From the NCBI GenBank assembly GCA_016858145.1, contig JAEHOE010000026.1, forward strand, positions 558,001-622,000: a stretch of DNA of 64,000 nt, given 5' to 3'. Below the pieces are notes generated by a model. That model was not told the origin of the DNA. It was given only the letters and a program-made list of their open reading frames with translations, and made no database searches. Source of the DNA: Edaphochlamys debaryana (Eukaryota; Chlorophyta; Chlorophyceae; Chlamydomonadales). Position 1 is the first letter of the stretch, and each line of letters begins with the position of its first letter. Below are positions 20,645 to 32,358 of the stretch, piece after piece. The position numbers and the translations under genes were made by a program.

Positions 20645-22160
20645 TCAACGCCCGCCGGCCTGGACACGTGGGGGCGGCCCCCCCCCGCCGCGAGCAGATA
20701 CCAACGTCTGGGCACGCGCAAAGTAGCCGGCTCGGGCAAGCCGAGTGCGCTCGGCGCCCTGCTTCAGCAACAAACGCTCGCAACGAAGGTTCTCAGGTAT
20801 CTTGCTTGCCGCCACATAGGCGCGGAGAACGCGCTCGTACTCCAGATGAGTGGTCCACAGCGGCGTCAAGAGGCGTATGTGGTCCAACGACGCGTACCGG
20901 GTGAGCAGCACGTACAAGCAAGCGCGTGACATGCCGCCGTCGGGGGGAGGGCGGAGGTCCGCAATCCAGCAATCGTCGCCGAACGAGGCTCCCTGAATGA
21001 AGTAGTCAGTGACGGCCAACGCGTCCGTGAGAGGGATGTTGATGCGGTACCCGTTAACCACATGTACAGCGCCGTCCTTCCAATCTTCCACCGACGCTGT
21101 AGCCCGAGACCGACCCGGGATCACGGGGAACACGGTCGGCCCAAACTCCCCGGGGATGCCAAGACCAGCCATGATGTTGGTGTCCGCCTGTGCCGTCACG
21201 GGTTTGACCAACACGGCCCTCGGCATGAACTTCAAGCGCCACTCGGTGCCCTCGCCGGTGTCGTCCTCCTCCGCATCGTCCATGATCAAGCCGACGGCAC
21301 GGACCAGGTTGTTGCGCGCCACGCCAGCGTCAGCGTGCGAGCTGTCCGTCAGGAGGAACAAGGCACCCTCGTAGTACCAAGTGTCGGCCGTCAGGTGGTT
21401 GAACTCCTTGTCGGGGACCTTGCTGAACAACTCCGCCTGGAGAGGGGTAAGAGGCCGCGGAGGCCCCGAACCACCGGGCCCGCGCGTGCGCTCGTGTGCT
21501 GCGTTCCACACAACCAAGCGCTTGCCGGCTTTAACAGCCGCCAGTTTGGTCAAAGCGGTGTTGATGTGGTGGCATGGCTCGTTGCGTTGCAACACCACCC
21601 GAGGCGACAGGTCAGCCAACTTGTGGAGCGCGCAGTCCTCCTGCAGCGCCCTGCTGTTGAGATCGACCAACAGCTGCCGGACGAGTTCTGCACGCCGGAC
21701 TTCACTGTTACGGACCCGGGTGCCATTGGCGTCGTACACATCAGGGAGTGTAGTGCCGTTGAACAGGCCGGCATACTTGACGAGTGCACGGCCGGACTCC
21801 GTGTCGTTCTGACGCTGGGGCTTGACAAGCAAAAAGGTGTCCTCCACCGCTTGCGTGAGGCGGAAACCACTGACGATGGCCTTGGTGGTGTCCCTGGGCG
21901 GTGGAGCACCCTTCGCGGACGGAGCAGCACTGCCGCCGCCAGCTGCGGCCGAAGGTAAGGCCGCAGCAGAGCCGCCCCCGACAGCCGCCGCAATGGCCCG
22001 CCCAACGGCCTTCCGGCGCTTCGCCCCACGGGGGTCGTCGTCATCAGGTGGGCCGGGCGCCGGGACCGCAGGCTCGGTGCTTGGCGTGTCTTTGCGCAGC
22101 AGTCCGACGGGCGAGAAGGTGGGGTCCGCGTAGAGCAGGTCGGAATACTTGAATACCCAT
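20645..22160 (-). CDS. Helitron SF1 helicase, C-terminal part (HelB)
   Basis: Continues the helicase of the upstream 1,222-codon frame after a one-base shift near 22155: from TKPMG the protein-like frame becomes FKYSDLLYADPTFSPVGLL. Visible are VVLQRNEPCHHINTALTKL (motif IV region), PLTDALAVTDYFIQGASF (motif V equivalent) and LYVLLTRYASLDHIRLL (motif VI equivalent, carrying the arginine finger TR). The frame ends at 20645. An Ala/Gly/Pro linker (about 22090-21880) separates the two RecA-like halves. The shift could be an indel in a dead copy or a sequencing error; an intron does not explain a one-base step well. Confidence 0.8.
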
Positions 22161-25100
22161 TGGCTTCGTGTGCTGGTAAACGTCGCCGATGAGCGCGAAC
22201 GGCCGGCCCCGAAAGGCGTTCAACCCCTTGTCTGCCGGTCCCACCCCAGCATATGGCATGAGCACCGTATCACACGCCAAGTTGCATTCGCCGAGGTGCT
22301 CCAGACTGTTGTAGCCATACTCGTCGATGAACACGGCGCTCTCGTCAAGCGTGTTGAACACCTGCGCAGGCCAGTTGATGATGAGGGAAAAGTCATGGCC
22401 AGCGGTAGGGAGCAAGCCATTGGAAGACAACATAGGCCCACGGCCAGGAATGCGTACTGGGCATAGCAAGGTCGGAGCAGTACGCCGCCGCCGCATCAAC
22501 GCCGGTCCCTTATCACAACGGACCCTCCCCCGCGCCACAGGTTCCCGCCCCGTATCGGAGGGCAAGGGGAAGCAGGCGCCCGGACGCCTCACCCGATCCC
22601 AAAACTTCTGGGCCTTGCCGTAGACGCCGTTGGGCATGACGAGTCCAAACATGAAATGCGTCGAGTACAAGCGGTGCGCAGTGGACGCAAAATTCAGGGC
22701 GGCCGTCCAGGCAAATGCAGATGTTGCGACCCATTTCTTATCACGGTGTTGGGAGCAGTACCAGATGAGGGCGTGAACAAACTGGCTCTTGCCGTAGCCG
22801 GCAGCTCCCACCACCATGACACGAGGGGGGCGGTCCACCTCCGTGTCCAATGTGTGCGTACGGATCTTATCAAAGTACTCTGCGAATATCATGAATGGCA
22901 CCGCCTGCTCGACGGCCAGGGTGAACAGCTGGACAGTCTCGTCAATGGTGGGCGGAGTATCCAGCATGACCAAGGGAGGCCGCTTCCCTGGAGTGATGAC
23001 CTCCTCGCGCAAGCCACCCTCACAAGGCCGCTCAATGACCACACACACGGCGGAGCCCACGTCGTGGCGCAGCCGGGCGCGACAGCCGTCAAACTCTTTG
23101 GGGTCGCGCGCCTCTATACCCTTCTCCTTGGCGATAATGTCGAACGCCTCCAAACGTTTGGCCGCTGCCACCAAGGACGCCAGGACAGGCCCGGCGCCCT
23201 TCACCAGGTTCCTGACCGGCGCCTGGACACGGGATGAGTCTAACACCGGCTGCGCCACCGCCAGGGCGGACTGCATGCAGTAGATCTCCGCCACCTTCAC
23301 CGTCACGAACTTCAGGTCCACCCGGACGGTGCTGAGGTCGGCCTGGTCAACTGGCAGGCCTGGAGGGACGTCACTGAGGCCACGGGGCGCCCGACGGGCG
23401 GCATGCGAGGGGATGGAGGGATCGACTTCGTCTCCCTCCTCCGGAGGATGCTCGGACCCCGATCCGGAATCGCTGGCCCCGTCTATGGGCTGCGACGCTC
23501 CGGCGGCGCGACGCTTGCGACGCAGTCGATCACGCTCCGCGCGGGCGGCGGCTCGCAAGACGTGTTCCACCTGAAGGCCGTCCAAAAGGGACTTGACGCA
23601 CGACGCGTGAGCTTCGCCGCACATGGGCAACTCCTCGGCAAGCCAACGCCGGTACAGATCGTAGAGACTGTCGTCTGGGCCACGCGGAGGGACGGGAGCG
23701 GATGTGTAGGACCGGAACACGCTAAGGACGAAAGTGTAGTACGCCTCGGCAGCCGCGCCAGCTTCCTCGCCAGGGGTGGGCCGCTCGGGGACCGTCCCGA
23801 AGAACTTCACGTACGCCGGGCATGGCCGCTTGCGGAAAGCGTGCGTCCGATACAAGGGATGGGTTGCCGCCAACGGCACCCAAGTGAAATAAGGGACGTC
23901 GGCGGGCATCTGGCCGGAGGCGCACGACTGACCTCGGTCGGACATATGCTTTGCGCGGGTACGAAAACCCGGCAACTTTGCCGCGGTGAAGCCGGTGGGG
24001 ATCTTCACAAGCTTGTACAACATGGCCACCATGTAAGGGCTCATGGTCGACGCATGCAACTCCGCCCCACGGTGAACGTAGTGCGTGACTTCGGTGACGG
24101 CACGGACGGGCGGGAGCGAACCGTCAGAACCTTCCTCCACAGCCAACATGGTGTCAACCATGCTGTCCCCGGCCGCGCGCAGGCCAGCGGTTGCACGGAA
24201 ATGGGCGGAGTAGGCGCCAGGCGCTAGTCCGGCGTTATCGAACGTGCAGTGAAACGTAGAGTGGCCTTCAAGGAGGTAGGAGGCCATTGTCAACCCAATT
24301 GTGCAGCTGGCGGTGATCCGGTTCACGGCAGCCATCAAGTTGCCCAGCGCAGCAGGGGCGACGGGACCCAAACCACTCGACGGCTGGGTCGCAGCAGCCT
24401 TAGCACCAGCTGGCAAGCAAAGGAAGTTCCGCGACACATTTACCGCCTTTGTCAATTGCTCAGCCTGGCTCGACCTCACGCCCTTGCCAAGGTACTTGCA
24501 GGCGTAGTACGCCCGCTGCATGGCACGGAACTCGGGGGGCTGGGCAAGAGGAGCCATGATGTTGGGGTCGCAATCCGCCTCCGGCTTCAGCAGCTCTGCC
24601 TCCACCTCGGGGGTCAAGTCACGGTCCACTTCAGCGGGCAAGTTGAAGTGGTTGTTGGCTCCGAAGGCCAGCGACGCCGGAGCGAACTGGGACACGAAAT
24701 TGGGACCATATCGTGGCAGAGCGAAGGCACCCCGGCGGCCGATCCACCGGAAGTGACGTCGCACGACGCGAGGATATACCTGGCTGCAGTCACCATCCTT
24801 CATCTTGCAACCGTGACGATCGCACAGGCCACGCATGTGCCGGCTGTGTCGACACACGGAGTAGATAATGCTGGCCAACCTTGCGGTGCAGGCCTTCTTG
24901 ATCATGCGTTGCGCCACCCGCAAACCATGGCCCACCATAGCTGGGAACGGCTGGGAGCGAAGGGCCGACCGAATGGTGTGGAACAACGTAAACGTGGAAG
25001 GCGGACGACGGTAGTCCGCAGCGGGCGGCTGCAGCCAACGCGAAGGAACCCCGGAGGGCAAGGCCGTCGTGCCCGGGCCACACGGTGGAGACGTCACAGG

Positions 25101-25712
25101 GGCCGCCGCGGCTGACTCGATGGTTGACGCAGGCGGCTGACTGAGGCACGAGGCATCAGGCACCGGCCCGTGCACGGCGTCAGTGGTGCCATCAGGCGCC
25201 AAGACCGACGCCAGGAACGCAGCCCCTGATTCAACGGGCTCGGCGTCCAGGGATGGCGCCCCCGCGTCGTGCAGCATGGCATCGGCGGGGTCCTCATAGA
25301 CCATGGGGTCGGAGGCTTGGATGTCGTAGTACGGATCCGGCAACCACATTGAGCACATGGAATGAGCCAACGACAACGCCTGACAATTCGGGCCTTCGAA
25401 CATGGCGCGTAGGCGTTCCGGTGCCAAGGCGGCCACATGTGCAGCGCCGTGCAAGTGTAGAGCGAGGCGCCCGCTCTGCTCAACCTTGACGAAGACATGG
25501 AACACCACGCTGCAGAAGCACTCTGGGTTCTGGACCTTGGATCCGGGCGCGAAGCCAAAGAGGATGTCCATCAGGGCGTCTCGAATAGCCACGAGGAGGC
25601 GCATGCACGAGTGGGGGTTGTCGCGCACACGCAGCCACTTATTCCGGAACGGTTCCGTTGACTGAGGGCCACCATCCTCCCCAACTTCAATCACCTCGCC
25701 TGCCGCCGGCAA
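22150..25712 (-). CDS. Helitron Rep (HUH/Tyr) and helicase N-terminal half (HelB)
   Basis: Long open frame. Rep: LALHLHGAAHV holds the HUH metal-binding pair (residues 86 and 88), and RAYYACKYLGKG holds the catalytic tyrosines (residues 402/403 and 407) with Lys406 and Lys410. A Cys/His cluster (CRHSRHMRGLCDRHGC, about residues 287-302) sits between them. Helicase: Walker A GAAGYGKS (969-976), TSAFAWTAALN (motif Ia region), Walker B VFIDEYGY (1127-1134), and motif III GDVYQHTKP (1176-1184). A donor GATCGG|GTGAGG near residue 1040, in a poorly conserved stretch, suggests a possible intron inside the helicase. It nicks and unwinds transposon DNA for rolling-circle transposition in the nucleus. 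The last residues of this frame after 22155 are out of frame. Confidence 0.9.
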
Positions 25713-25732
25713 TCACCTCGCCTGCCGCCGGC
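25689..25732. repeat. 22-bp perfect tandem duplication inside the HelB coding region
   Basis: AATCACCTCGCCTGCCGCCG-type 22-bp unit present twice back to back, exactly where the Helitron_like_N frame ends and the Rep frame begins. 22 is not a multiple of three, so it can cause part of the frame break. HelA has no such duplication at the equivalent DLHSA site (positions 1-40). Confidence 0.85.
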
Positions 25733-26242
25733 GGCGCTGTGGAGGTCAGCGGGGTTGATGTTGAATATGACCGACGGCATCCCCACCACCGCATTCACAG
25801 CGGCCATTGAACGCTGCACACCGTGGTAGTAAGCGTCCGTCATGTCCATGTGCTGGGACGTCCTTGTCATGGTCCTCAGAAGGCTCTGAACTAGGGGCGA
25901 CTCTCGCCGCAGAAGCTCCCGGCGCTCAGGCGCATGGTACGGTAACGCAAGAACGTCGGCCATGGAGCGGACGACGTCACGAGGGAGGTTCCCAACAGTC
26001 TCCACGTCCGCCGCATTAGACTTCGCAGTGATGGCGCTGTGAACGCGGGAGCCTTCGAGACGGGCGATGTCCATCATGCGAGCCACCAACAGGGGATTGC
26101 CGTTGTGCTGGCGGCGGGGAACCCGTCGTATCAGGTGGCGGAAAAACTCCACAAGAGACATACCCAACGGCCGACTGATCCCGTACGGGAAGCTGGCCGG
26201 GAAACAACGTCCAAAGTCACAGTGGTCCCGGAAATCAAGCAC
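25691..26242 (-). CDS. Helitron_like_N domain exon (HelB)
   Basis: Begins at acceptor CATCCAG|GTGCTTGATTTCCGGGAC and reads VLDFRDHCDFGRCFPASFPY, then MSLVEFFRHLIRR, RQHNGNPLLVARMMDIARLE and finally MPSVIFNINPADLHSA, the characteristic end of the Helitron_like_N domain. The upstream exon ends with GGPSAK|GTGGGC; HelA has the same intron (GGPGAK|GTGAGC then GCAG|GTTCTGGAC, 586/522). The shared intron position shows the gene is spliced. The frame to the downstream Rep segment is broken at the 22-bp duplication. Confidence 0.85.
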   Translation of the reverse strand: MLDFRDHCDFGRCFPASFPYGISRPLGMSLVEFFRHLIRRVPRRQHNGNPLLVARMMDIARLEGSRVHSAITAKSNAADVETVGNLPRDVVRSMADVLALPYHAPERRELLRRESPLVQSLLRTMTRTSQHMDMTDAYYHGVQRSMAAVNAVVGMPSVIFNINPADLHSAAGGRRGDCRRQAR

Positions 26243-26539
26243 CTGGATGGCGGCAAAGGACATCCAACACAGGAAACGATCAGCGTTCAGGTGTCACAGC
26301 GGGAAGGGTGCATGCAAAGCTCCGCGCATGCAAGGAGGGAGGCCTGGCAAGACCCTGAATGCACCCTCAAGGCCACCATCCTATCGCCGGGCAGATCAAG
26401 CATTGTGATGCCAATGTCAACGCCTCCACGCCAGCGCTGCCCACCTTGGCGGATGGCCCACCCGCCGCGACAACCAGTCGGGACTGATGGGTCATCTCCT
26501 TGCGTAGCAGGACGGCATCCGCCTGGAAGCTGTTGCCAG

Positions 26540-29228
26540 ACGGCGACTCCTCCATACATCGTTGCACAAGGATGACCTCCAGCTCCTCAATCCCCGTCTC
26601 CCGTTGCCCGGACGGCGGCCGACGCATGGCAGGCGGGACGTGCATGTCATGAAGTGAGTACAGGCTGACAGGCTCCTCCACCGCATCCGGCACAGCTGCC
26701 TCGCGGACAGGGGTGGCGCCGCTACGGTCACGCATCATGACGGCGCGAAGCATATCACTGATGCGGTCGTCAGTGGTCGCCAAGGCACTGTCCACAAGGG
26801 ATTGCGGAACTCCTGCCTCACGTCCATGGGTATCACGCCACGCGCGCAAGGCCGAGGCGTCCCACGCGGCCGTCTTGTCGCACTCCATCAGGAAGTTCGT
26901 CCACGCCACGACGGTGGCCGAACACACTTCCAATGGCTTGGCGGCATTCAGCTGCTTCACCATCTCGTCGTACGTCCGAATAGCAGATATGTTCAGCACC
27001 TGGATGTTTTCTGGAAGAGAGCAGGGCTGCGCGGCAATGCCTCCACCAGCTGTTGCATGGGGGGGTTTGCAATGGCTATACCGTGCGTAGTCACCGCCAG
27101 AGGCTCCGTCCCCGGTGGATACTTGAGCGAGCGATCCTTGGCTTCCGGGTTGTCACGGTCCTCCCGTTTAACAGGCAGCAGGTACTGCAATACACGTCCA
27201 CGGCCGAAGATCTGCTGCTCCATGAACGTCAAGGTCAGCAAAGAAGCGGGGACGTCACCACCGTCCATGCGCGCCAACGCGGCAGCAGGGATTCGAATGG
27301 AAGCACGGTCCAAAGGCCCTGCGAGCGAGACGTGACGTTGGAAGACAACATCAAGGCTCTCCCCGACTGCCGCCCCATCTTTGTACCTGGGAGACGGTCG
27401 GCCTTCGCCGTACAGCCCAGAGCCTTGTAGCAAACGGTGCACACACACACGTTGAGTCGATCGTGGTCATCCACAAACGCGGTCTTGTTCGGGCCGGACT
27501 TCTCCACCCGCATACAGAACGCGGCCTCCACGTAAGGGACTGGGCCGGCTATGTTAAACTTTGGCGCTCGGTCGTCGCGTGGGGGGTACTCCTTGGGGTC
27601 GCTGTGCTCGCCATCGTCGACTGCACCTGCATAGGCACACACAACTCGTATAGCGCAACTCCCTCCCTGGCTGATCCATAACGCCAGGACAACCATACCA
27701 CGGATATCACTGAACAGCCACTAACTCAGGATGCTCACCAGGCAACGGTACCCAGCGGGCGTTGGGCCCGGCCGGGGCTACCAACGGGGGGGGGCCACCT
27801 GCCAAAGCAGAGGACAGGGGTTTGGTTAGGACGGCAAAGGCAGCAAGCGATGGTGGCACAATGTGTCACACGAACCCGACGCCCAAACGGCCCTAACCAC
27901 TCTGGTACTCCGGCAGCCACAGCGCTGACGAGTACCGTCGTACCAGTGTTCAAGAATTCGTCGGCGTCAATGTCACGCAAGGGATGCGAACGGACAGCGG
28001 GCCCGGCGCCGCCAGAGCCGTCGTACGCACCCGTGCCGCTCACAGGATCAATGGAAGGGTCTGAACCCAAGACCATCGCCAGACCCCCCGACGTCTCGGG
28101 GACCGGGCGCCGCGCACGAAACTCGGCAGGCAACCAGTGCCGGTGGTAGCCAACAGGACGGACCGGAGCGGGAGGAGCCGGTCGGACAGGAGGGTACCAA
28201 AACACCACGTGGCCAGGCCGTGGCACGAGTGCGTCACGTAAGATGTCCGCGCGGAGGAACTCAAAGCGCTCCGCCTGGTCCTCCCACAACACGTAATCCG
28301 CCTCCTTCAACGACTTCATCTCGCTGCAGACGGCGCATACCAGTGACGGCATATGCGCCTCTACATAACGCTCCAAGCGGGCGGCTAACAACACCTGCTC
28401 CTCCTGCGGCAAACCGGGGATGTGGGCATCAAGCGGCAGGTCCTGCTGTCGCGTGGGAAACCCCGCAGCACGGAGATGGGCCACGGCCGTCGCCTTGTCC
28501 AGCGGGGTTGAGGTGGTGCCCGGCGATCGGTGGCTCCAAGCACAAGCCTCCAGGAACACGTCAGACAAGAGACAAGGCTTCACCGTGTCATCGTCAACAC
28601 CGGACTGATCGCCGTCGTCCGCGGACTCCTGGAAGGACCAGACGCACAGGTTACTCGACGGCAGGGGTGGAATCCACCACGCGCACTCAACGAGGATAGG
28701 CGTCTCACCTCGCCCTCAACGGCCTTGAGAGCAGCTCGGACGGCCTGGTGCTGCGCCCGTGCCTGACGCTTCGCGGCTAGGACTTCCCGCTCACGTTGAG
28801 CCGGGCCTCCGTCAGCAGCGCCGTCATGGTCACTCAACACGCGAGCATCACGATGGACACGGGGGCTCCTAGCCTGTAAGCGGATGCATGATTACTAATC
28901 GCTCATAGAACGCTCTGTGTGGCACGTTCCAATGGCGCACCTTCTCGCGTTCGGCCCTCTTGGCTCGGCGGTCACGGGCGGCCTTCTTGCCAGCGCGGGT
29001 ACCCTCCGCCTCAAAATCGGTGTCTGGCTGGTAACGAACGCGCACCGGACGAGCCGCCTGCGTCACACACCAGCAACATGGACACGGGGGCTGAAGGGGC
29101 AGGACGCAGCCTAACAACGCAAGCAGGCCCAACAAGGTTTGGCCGCCACGCACGCACCGCGTCCGGGGCGGCAGCGCCATCGTCGACATCGGCTGGAGCG
29201 TCCGAACCCTCATCCAAATAGGCCGCAC
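26540..29228 (-). CDS. Helitron protein, N-terminal Rep region (HelB)
   Basis: Spliced segment homologous to HelA 3143-586. Parts: basic helices GKKAARDRRAKRAEREKVRH (about 29010-28915) and EREVLAAKRQARAQHQAVRA (about 28800-28715); LVCAVCSEMKSLKEADYV (about 28345-28290); CVCTVCYKALG (about 27450); IPAAALARMDGGDVPASL...FMEQQIFGRG (about 27295-27205). The intron CTCCCAG|GTACAAAG to CTCGCAG|GGCCTTTGG joins the last two in phase, matching the HelA intron 1490-1423. Near 27020 the frame must shift between ALPRSP and ENIQVLNISAIRTYDEM, which HelA reads through at that point. The exon ends at GGPSAK. Zinc binding by the Cys pairs is likely; the exact role is unknown. Confidence 0.75.
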
Positions 29229-29399
29229 AGGCAGCCTGCACCAGCGGACACATGTGGGTAGGGTCGGCTCAGACGGAGAGCACAGGAGGACACGCGGTAA
29301 ACCACACGCGGCCTAGGCGCATCGCGGTCTGGTACTTCACACATATCAAGGAGCCGGCAGGGTCCACAGAGTCAAGTTGCAGCCGTGAAGGCACCCATG

Positions 29400-31926
29400 C
29401 CGTGCGCACCAAACCCCGTCGCACCCACCTGCAACACGGCATCATGCACGGCCAGCGCACGTAGGACCTGAGGACAATGGTGCGCGCAGATCCACCGAGG
29501 CGTCAGCAAGATGTCACGACCCAGGAGGCAGCGCGTCCAGCCTACCCCGACTATACCTCAGGCAACGGCGACCGGACTGTCCAACAGCCCTTGGCGTCGT
29601 GCAGAGCACTCGCGCCGGAGGCGTTGACCAACGGGACCGCCTCGCCTGAATGGTACACAGGAGCCGATTCGAAGACATGCAGACACACAGGCACGACAAC
29701 ACGTGCACAGACGCGCCAGGCTGGGAACCACCACGTCACAACACATACGGCTGCGTGCCCCAACACGCCAACGCACCCGCCGCACACGCCAACGCCGTGC
29801 AGGTCGATTCATGTAAACCGGGCTGGAACGTAGCGGTCTCCGCATCCGTCCAGACAGCCCTCAAGTACCGCAGTAGGGCGATCAACTCCGACGCACCACC
29901 CAAAAGGTGTGATGCCGCCTGTCCCAAGGCCTCCGCAGGACGGTGAAGGGCCAACCATTGGAACAGCGCGAACGAGGCACGCGGAGCGTCCCAACCGGGG
30001 CATACCACCTGGATGACCAGAAGCACAGGCACGGGCCGGCGTGCGCCCCAGAGCCGCTTGCAACAATGGTCCACAGCTGCGCGGAAGGACAGGCATTTGC
30101 TGATAAGAGAGTGCCGCAAGCATATGCCACACAGGTCACGACACCAACCTGAGGACGACTCCTGCTGCCGGCGGAAGGCGTTCACGACATCCGGCTGAGC
30201 CGTCACATCCACAACGCTAGCAGGCCATACCACAGAGCGAGGGCCGCCCAAACCCCCGTCCGCAAGCGGCGTGTCATCCAGGCCGACCGGCCAGGTCCTC
30301 CCCAACTCGGCTCCCCCCAGCACCGCTGCGCACATTTGGGTGAACACGGGAACAAGGTGAGCAGCCAACGCAGGCAAAGCAGCACGCTGCACACCGACAC
30401 CGACCGACTGAGTGACCAGCACCCAATGCACTGAGGGAACACGCCCTTCCTGGACCGGCCCCCCCCCACCGGGCCCACCATGGTCTGCATGCGCCACCGC
30501 CGACATTCCAAGTGCGGAGGCATATGCGGTACGGACGCACTTTGCAATCACCCTGGCAGGCTGCCACGCAACAAAGTCGACACCTTGACAACGCCACGCC
30601 ACCAGGAAGCGACGCCGAACCTTCACGCCAAGCGGCAAGTCCAGGTGCGCCAGAATCTGGGGGCAAGGGTACGAACCGGATTCGACGGACTCGCCAGTCT
30701 GGTGGGGCCACACGCCTGCGGATAGGAACCAAGCCAGCACAAACACACTGTTACACGGCCGACAACTGAACCGCAATCCCATGTGCGGACATCGCACGGC
30801 ACTCACCCGACACGCACGCCTCCGGGTCCCCGCCGTCCGGGTCATCGTCGGTGGCCACCGGGTCCGGCGTTGGGTCGCGTGGAATGGCATGCTTCGCACG
30901 AACCCCTTCCCGTCGACCACCTCTTCCGCCGCGCTTCGGAGGGCGCCCGCGACCGCGCCCGCGGCCTCGGCCTGACTTGACAGACCGGCCTCCGCGGCGC
31001 GAACCCCGACCGCCGCCACGGCTACCGCGCGCAGCTGGGCCACCGGCCACGGCCTCGGGCCTATCGGACATCTCGTCCGATGCCTCGGGACAGGCACGCG
31101 CTTCGCTGTCATCGCCATCCGCGTCGGGAATGAAGTCGCCGGCCGATGGACACCCGTCCCAGGCGTCTACGCCGGGGTCCTCCACCTCGTCGTGCAGAGG
31201 AGCGAAGCAGTTGCGCAACCCGACGACTGGAAGGCTGCTCACGGCGGTTGGGGAGGCGCGCCGCCGGCCGCGGCGGGACGGCTCCGCCCACTGGCCGTCG
31301 GCTTCACCGGGGCCAGGCAACCCTGCCGCGGTTGGGCCCTGGACCTCACCACCCGCAGCCACAGCGCCCCGGGAGTGGAGGCTCGCGTCCGAGGAGATGC
31401 AAATGGCCTCCTCCGCCGCACTTCCAACGTACAATCCCGCCTCGGCGGCCGGTACAATACCGCTGCACCGGCGTGACGGGCCCGGGCCTTGCGCCGCCCC
31501 GGCCGTGTCAGAGGGACCCGGCTGCACGCCCGCCCCAATTCCGAGGAGGCCCAGAGAAACGAGAACAGACCAGGGGGCCGGCCGCATGCGGGAAATCACC
31601 GCACGGAGTGAAGGCATCCGCCAGTCCCCGTCGTAGGCCGCCCATACCACGGGCGAGTGGCGCTGCAGGAGCGGCGACACAACAGAGTCCATCATGGACG
31701 CCGCCCCCACATTTGCCAGCTGGTTACCGGCGAATCCAGCAGCCCCTCGTAGTGGCCACGATTGCCGCCGCTGCCATCCGTGTAGAGGACCGAGCTGAAA
31801 CGGCCGGAGGGGTATGCGGCCACGCGCAGGAGGCACCACTGGTTTCCTGCCAGGACAGGATGTCCACGCCCAGCAGCTCCGCCACCATGCGCATCTCCAC
31901 ATTCGTGAGCCAGGAGAACGTCCCAC
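29400..31926 (-). CDS. Helitron protein: AT-hook and chromodomain region (HelB)
   Basis: The exon ending at donor 30807 carries acidic/Ser-rich sequence, then RG repeats and GRGRGRGRPPKRGG (about 30930-30970), a good AT-hook. It splices in phase across a 91-nt intron (30806-30716) to GVWPHQTGES and the chromodomain at 30549-30662. After it, a Cys-rich stretch (WCRDLCGICLRH, DHCCKRLWG, about 30160-30055) and Leu/Ala-rich helices have no recognised family. The downstream joins to 29228 are not resolved. No PHD finger lies between AT-hook and chromodomain, unlike HelA. Confidence 0.6.
30549..30662 (-). other. Degenerate chromodomain in HelB
   Basis: PQILAHLDLPLG, then RRRFLVAWRCQGV, then DFVAWQPARVI. 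Aligns position by position with the HelA chromodomain (KIIAHRAERLKG, MFYLVAWSGF, EPSWQPAANI). The first cage residues are less conserved, so histone binding is uncertain. Confidence 0.6.
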
Positions 31927-32233
31927 CGATCCAGTTTGCGTACGCTGCCTGCGTCTTCAAGTATGGCAGGTTGGCCTGGGACGCCGCCTCGTCCCTCCCC
32001 AGGCCGACTGCGTGGGCGACCTCGGGTAGGAAGCCGGACCCGTGCAACCAGCCGCTAAAGAAGCCGTCCACAGCTGCCAAGCACGCCAGCATGTCGCGAA
32101 CGAGAGATACAGCTGTGTAGCGCTGGACCTCGGTCTCGGCACATGCCAGCACTGCATGCAGACTGCAGGAGCCATCCCGTTTTGTTGCGATCACGTTCGC
32201 GTAATACGCAGGCACTATAGCAGAACCCGCCAT
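31780..32233 (-). other. OTU-like cysteine protease domain in HelB
   Basis: From MAGSAIVPAYY: catalytic Cys motif RDGSCSLHAVLACAE (about 32175), then ANWIGGTFSWLTNVEMRMV and LLGVDILSW. In another frame immediately downstream, VLYTDGSGGNRGHYEGLL (about 31790-31735) supplies the OTU His-Tyr motif, so a short intron or indel lies near 31820. This copy holds both expected catalytic positions (Cys and His). Role in transposition unknown. Confidence 0.7.
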
Positions 32234-32358
32234 GAAGCGCCGAACACCGGCCGGCCGCCGGGCAGCGGTCGGCCCACGCGCCACGCGTAATGCAGATGTC
32301 GGCGCTAGGCGAGAACACGCGACCACGGAACACGGACAACACGGGTGCAGGAGCCGGG

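Larger units (their letters stand above)
20437..32350 (-). mobile_element. HelB: nearly full-length Helitron, about 12 kb
   Basis: Contains in order (minus strand) OTU domain, acidic/RG/AT-hook region, chromodomain, basic helices, Cys-x2-Cys domain, conserved Helitron N-terminal segment, Helitron_like_N, HUH/Tyr Rep and SF1 helicase. The 5' limit lies between the OTU ATG at 32233 and the break in the neighbouring HelC stub at about 32359. The 3' limit is probably at the hairpin motif. At least three frame breaks (about 27020, 25689-25732, 22155) argue that this copy is inactive. Terminal dinucleotides and target sites are not determined. Confidence 0.85.

Noticed and set aside
22149..24227. 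Long plus-strand open frames opposite the Helitron Rep/helicase gene
   Set aside because: They are antisense shadows of a GC-rich coding region; the minus-strand frame carries all Rep and helicase motifs.
29477..29833. Thr/His/Pro-rich plus-strand frame inside HelB
   Set aside because: No homology to Helitron parts and low-complexity composition; likely a shadow within the minus-strand Helitron gene or its introns.
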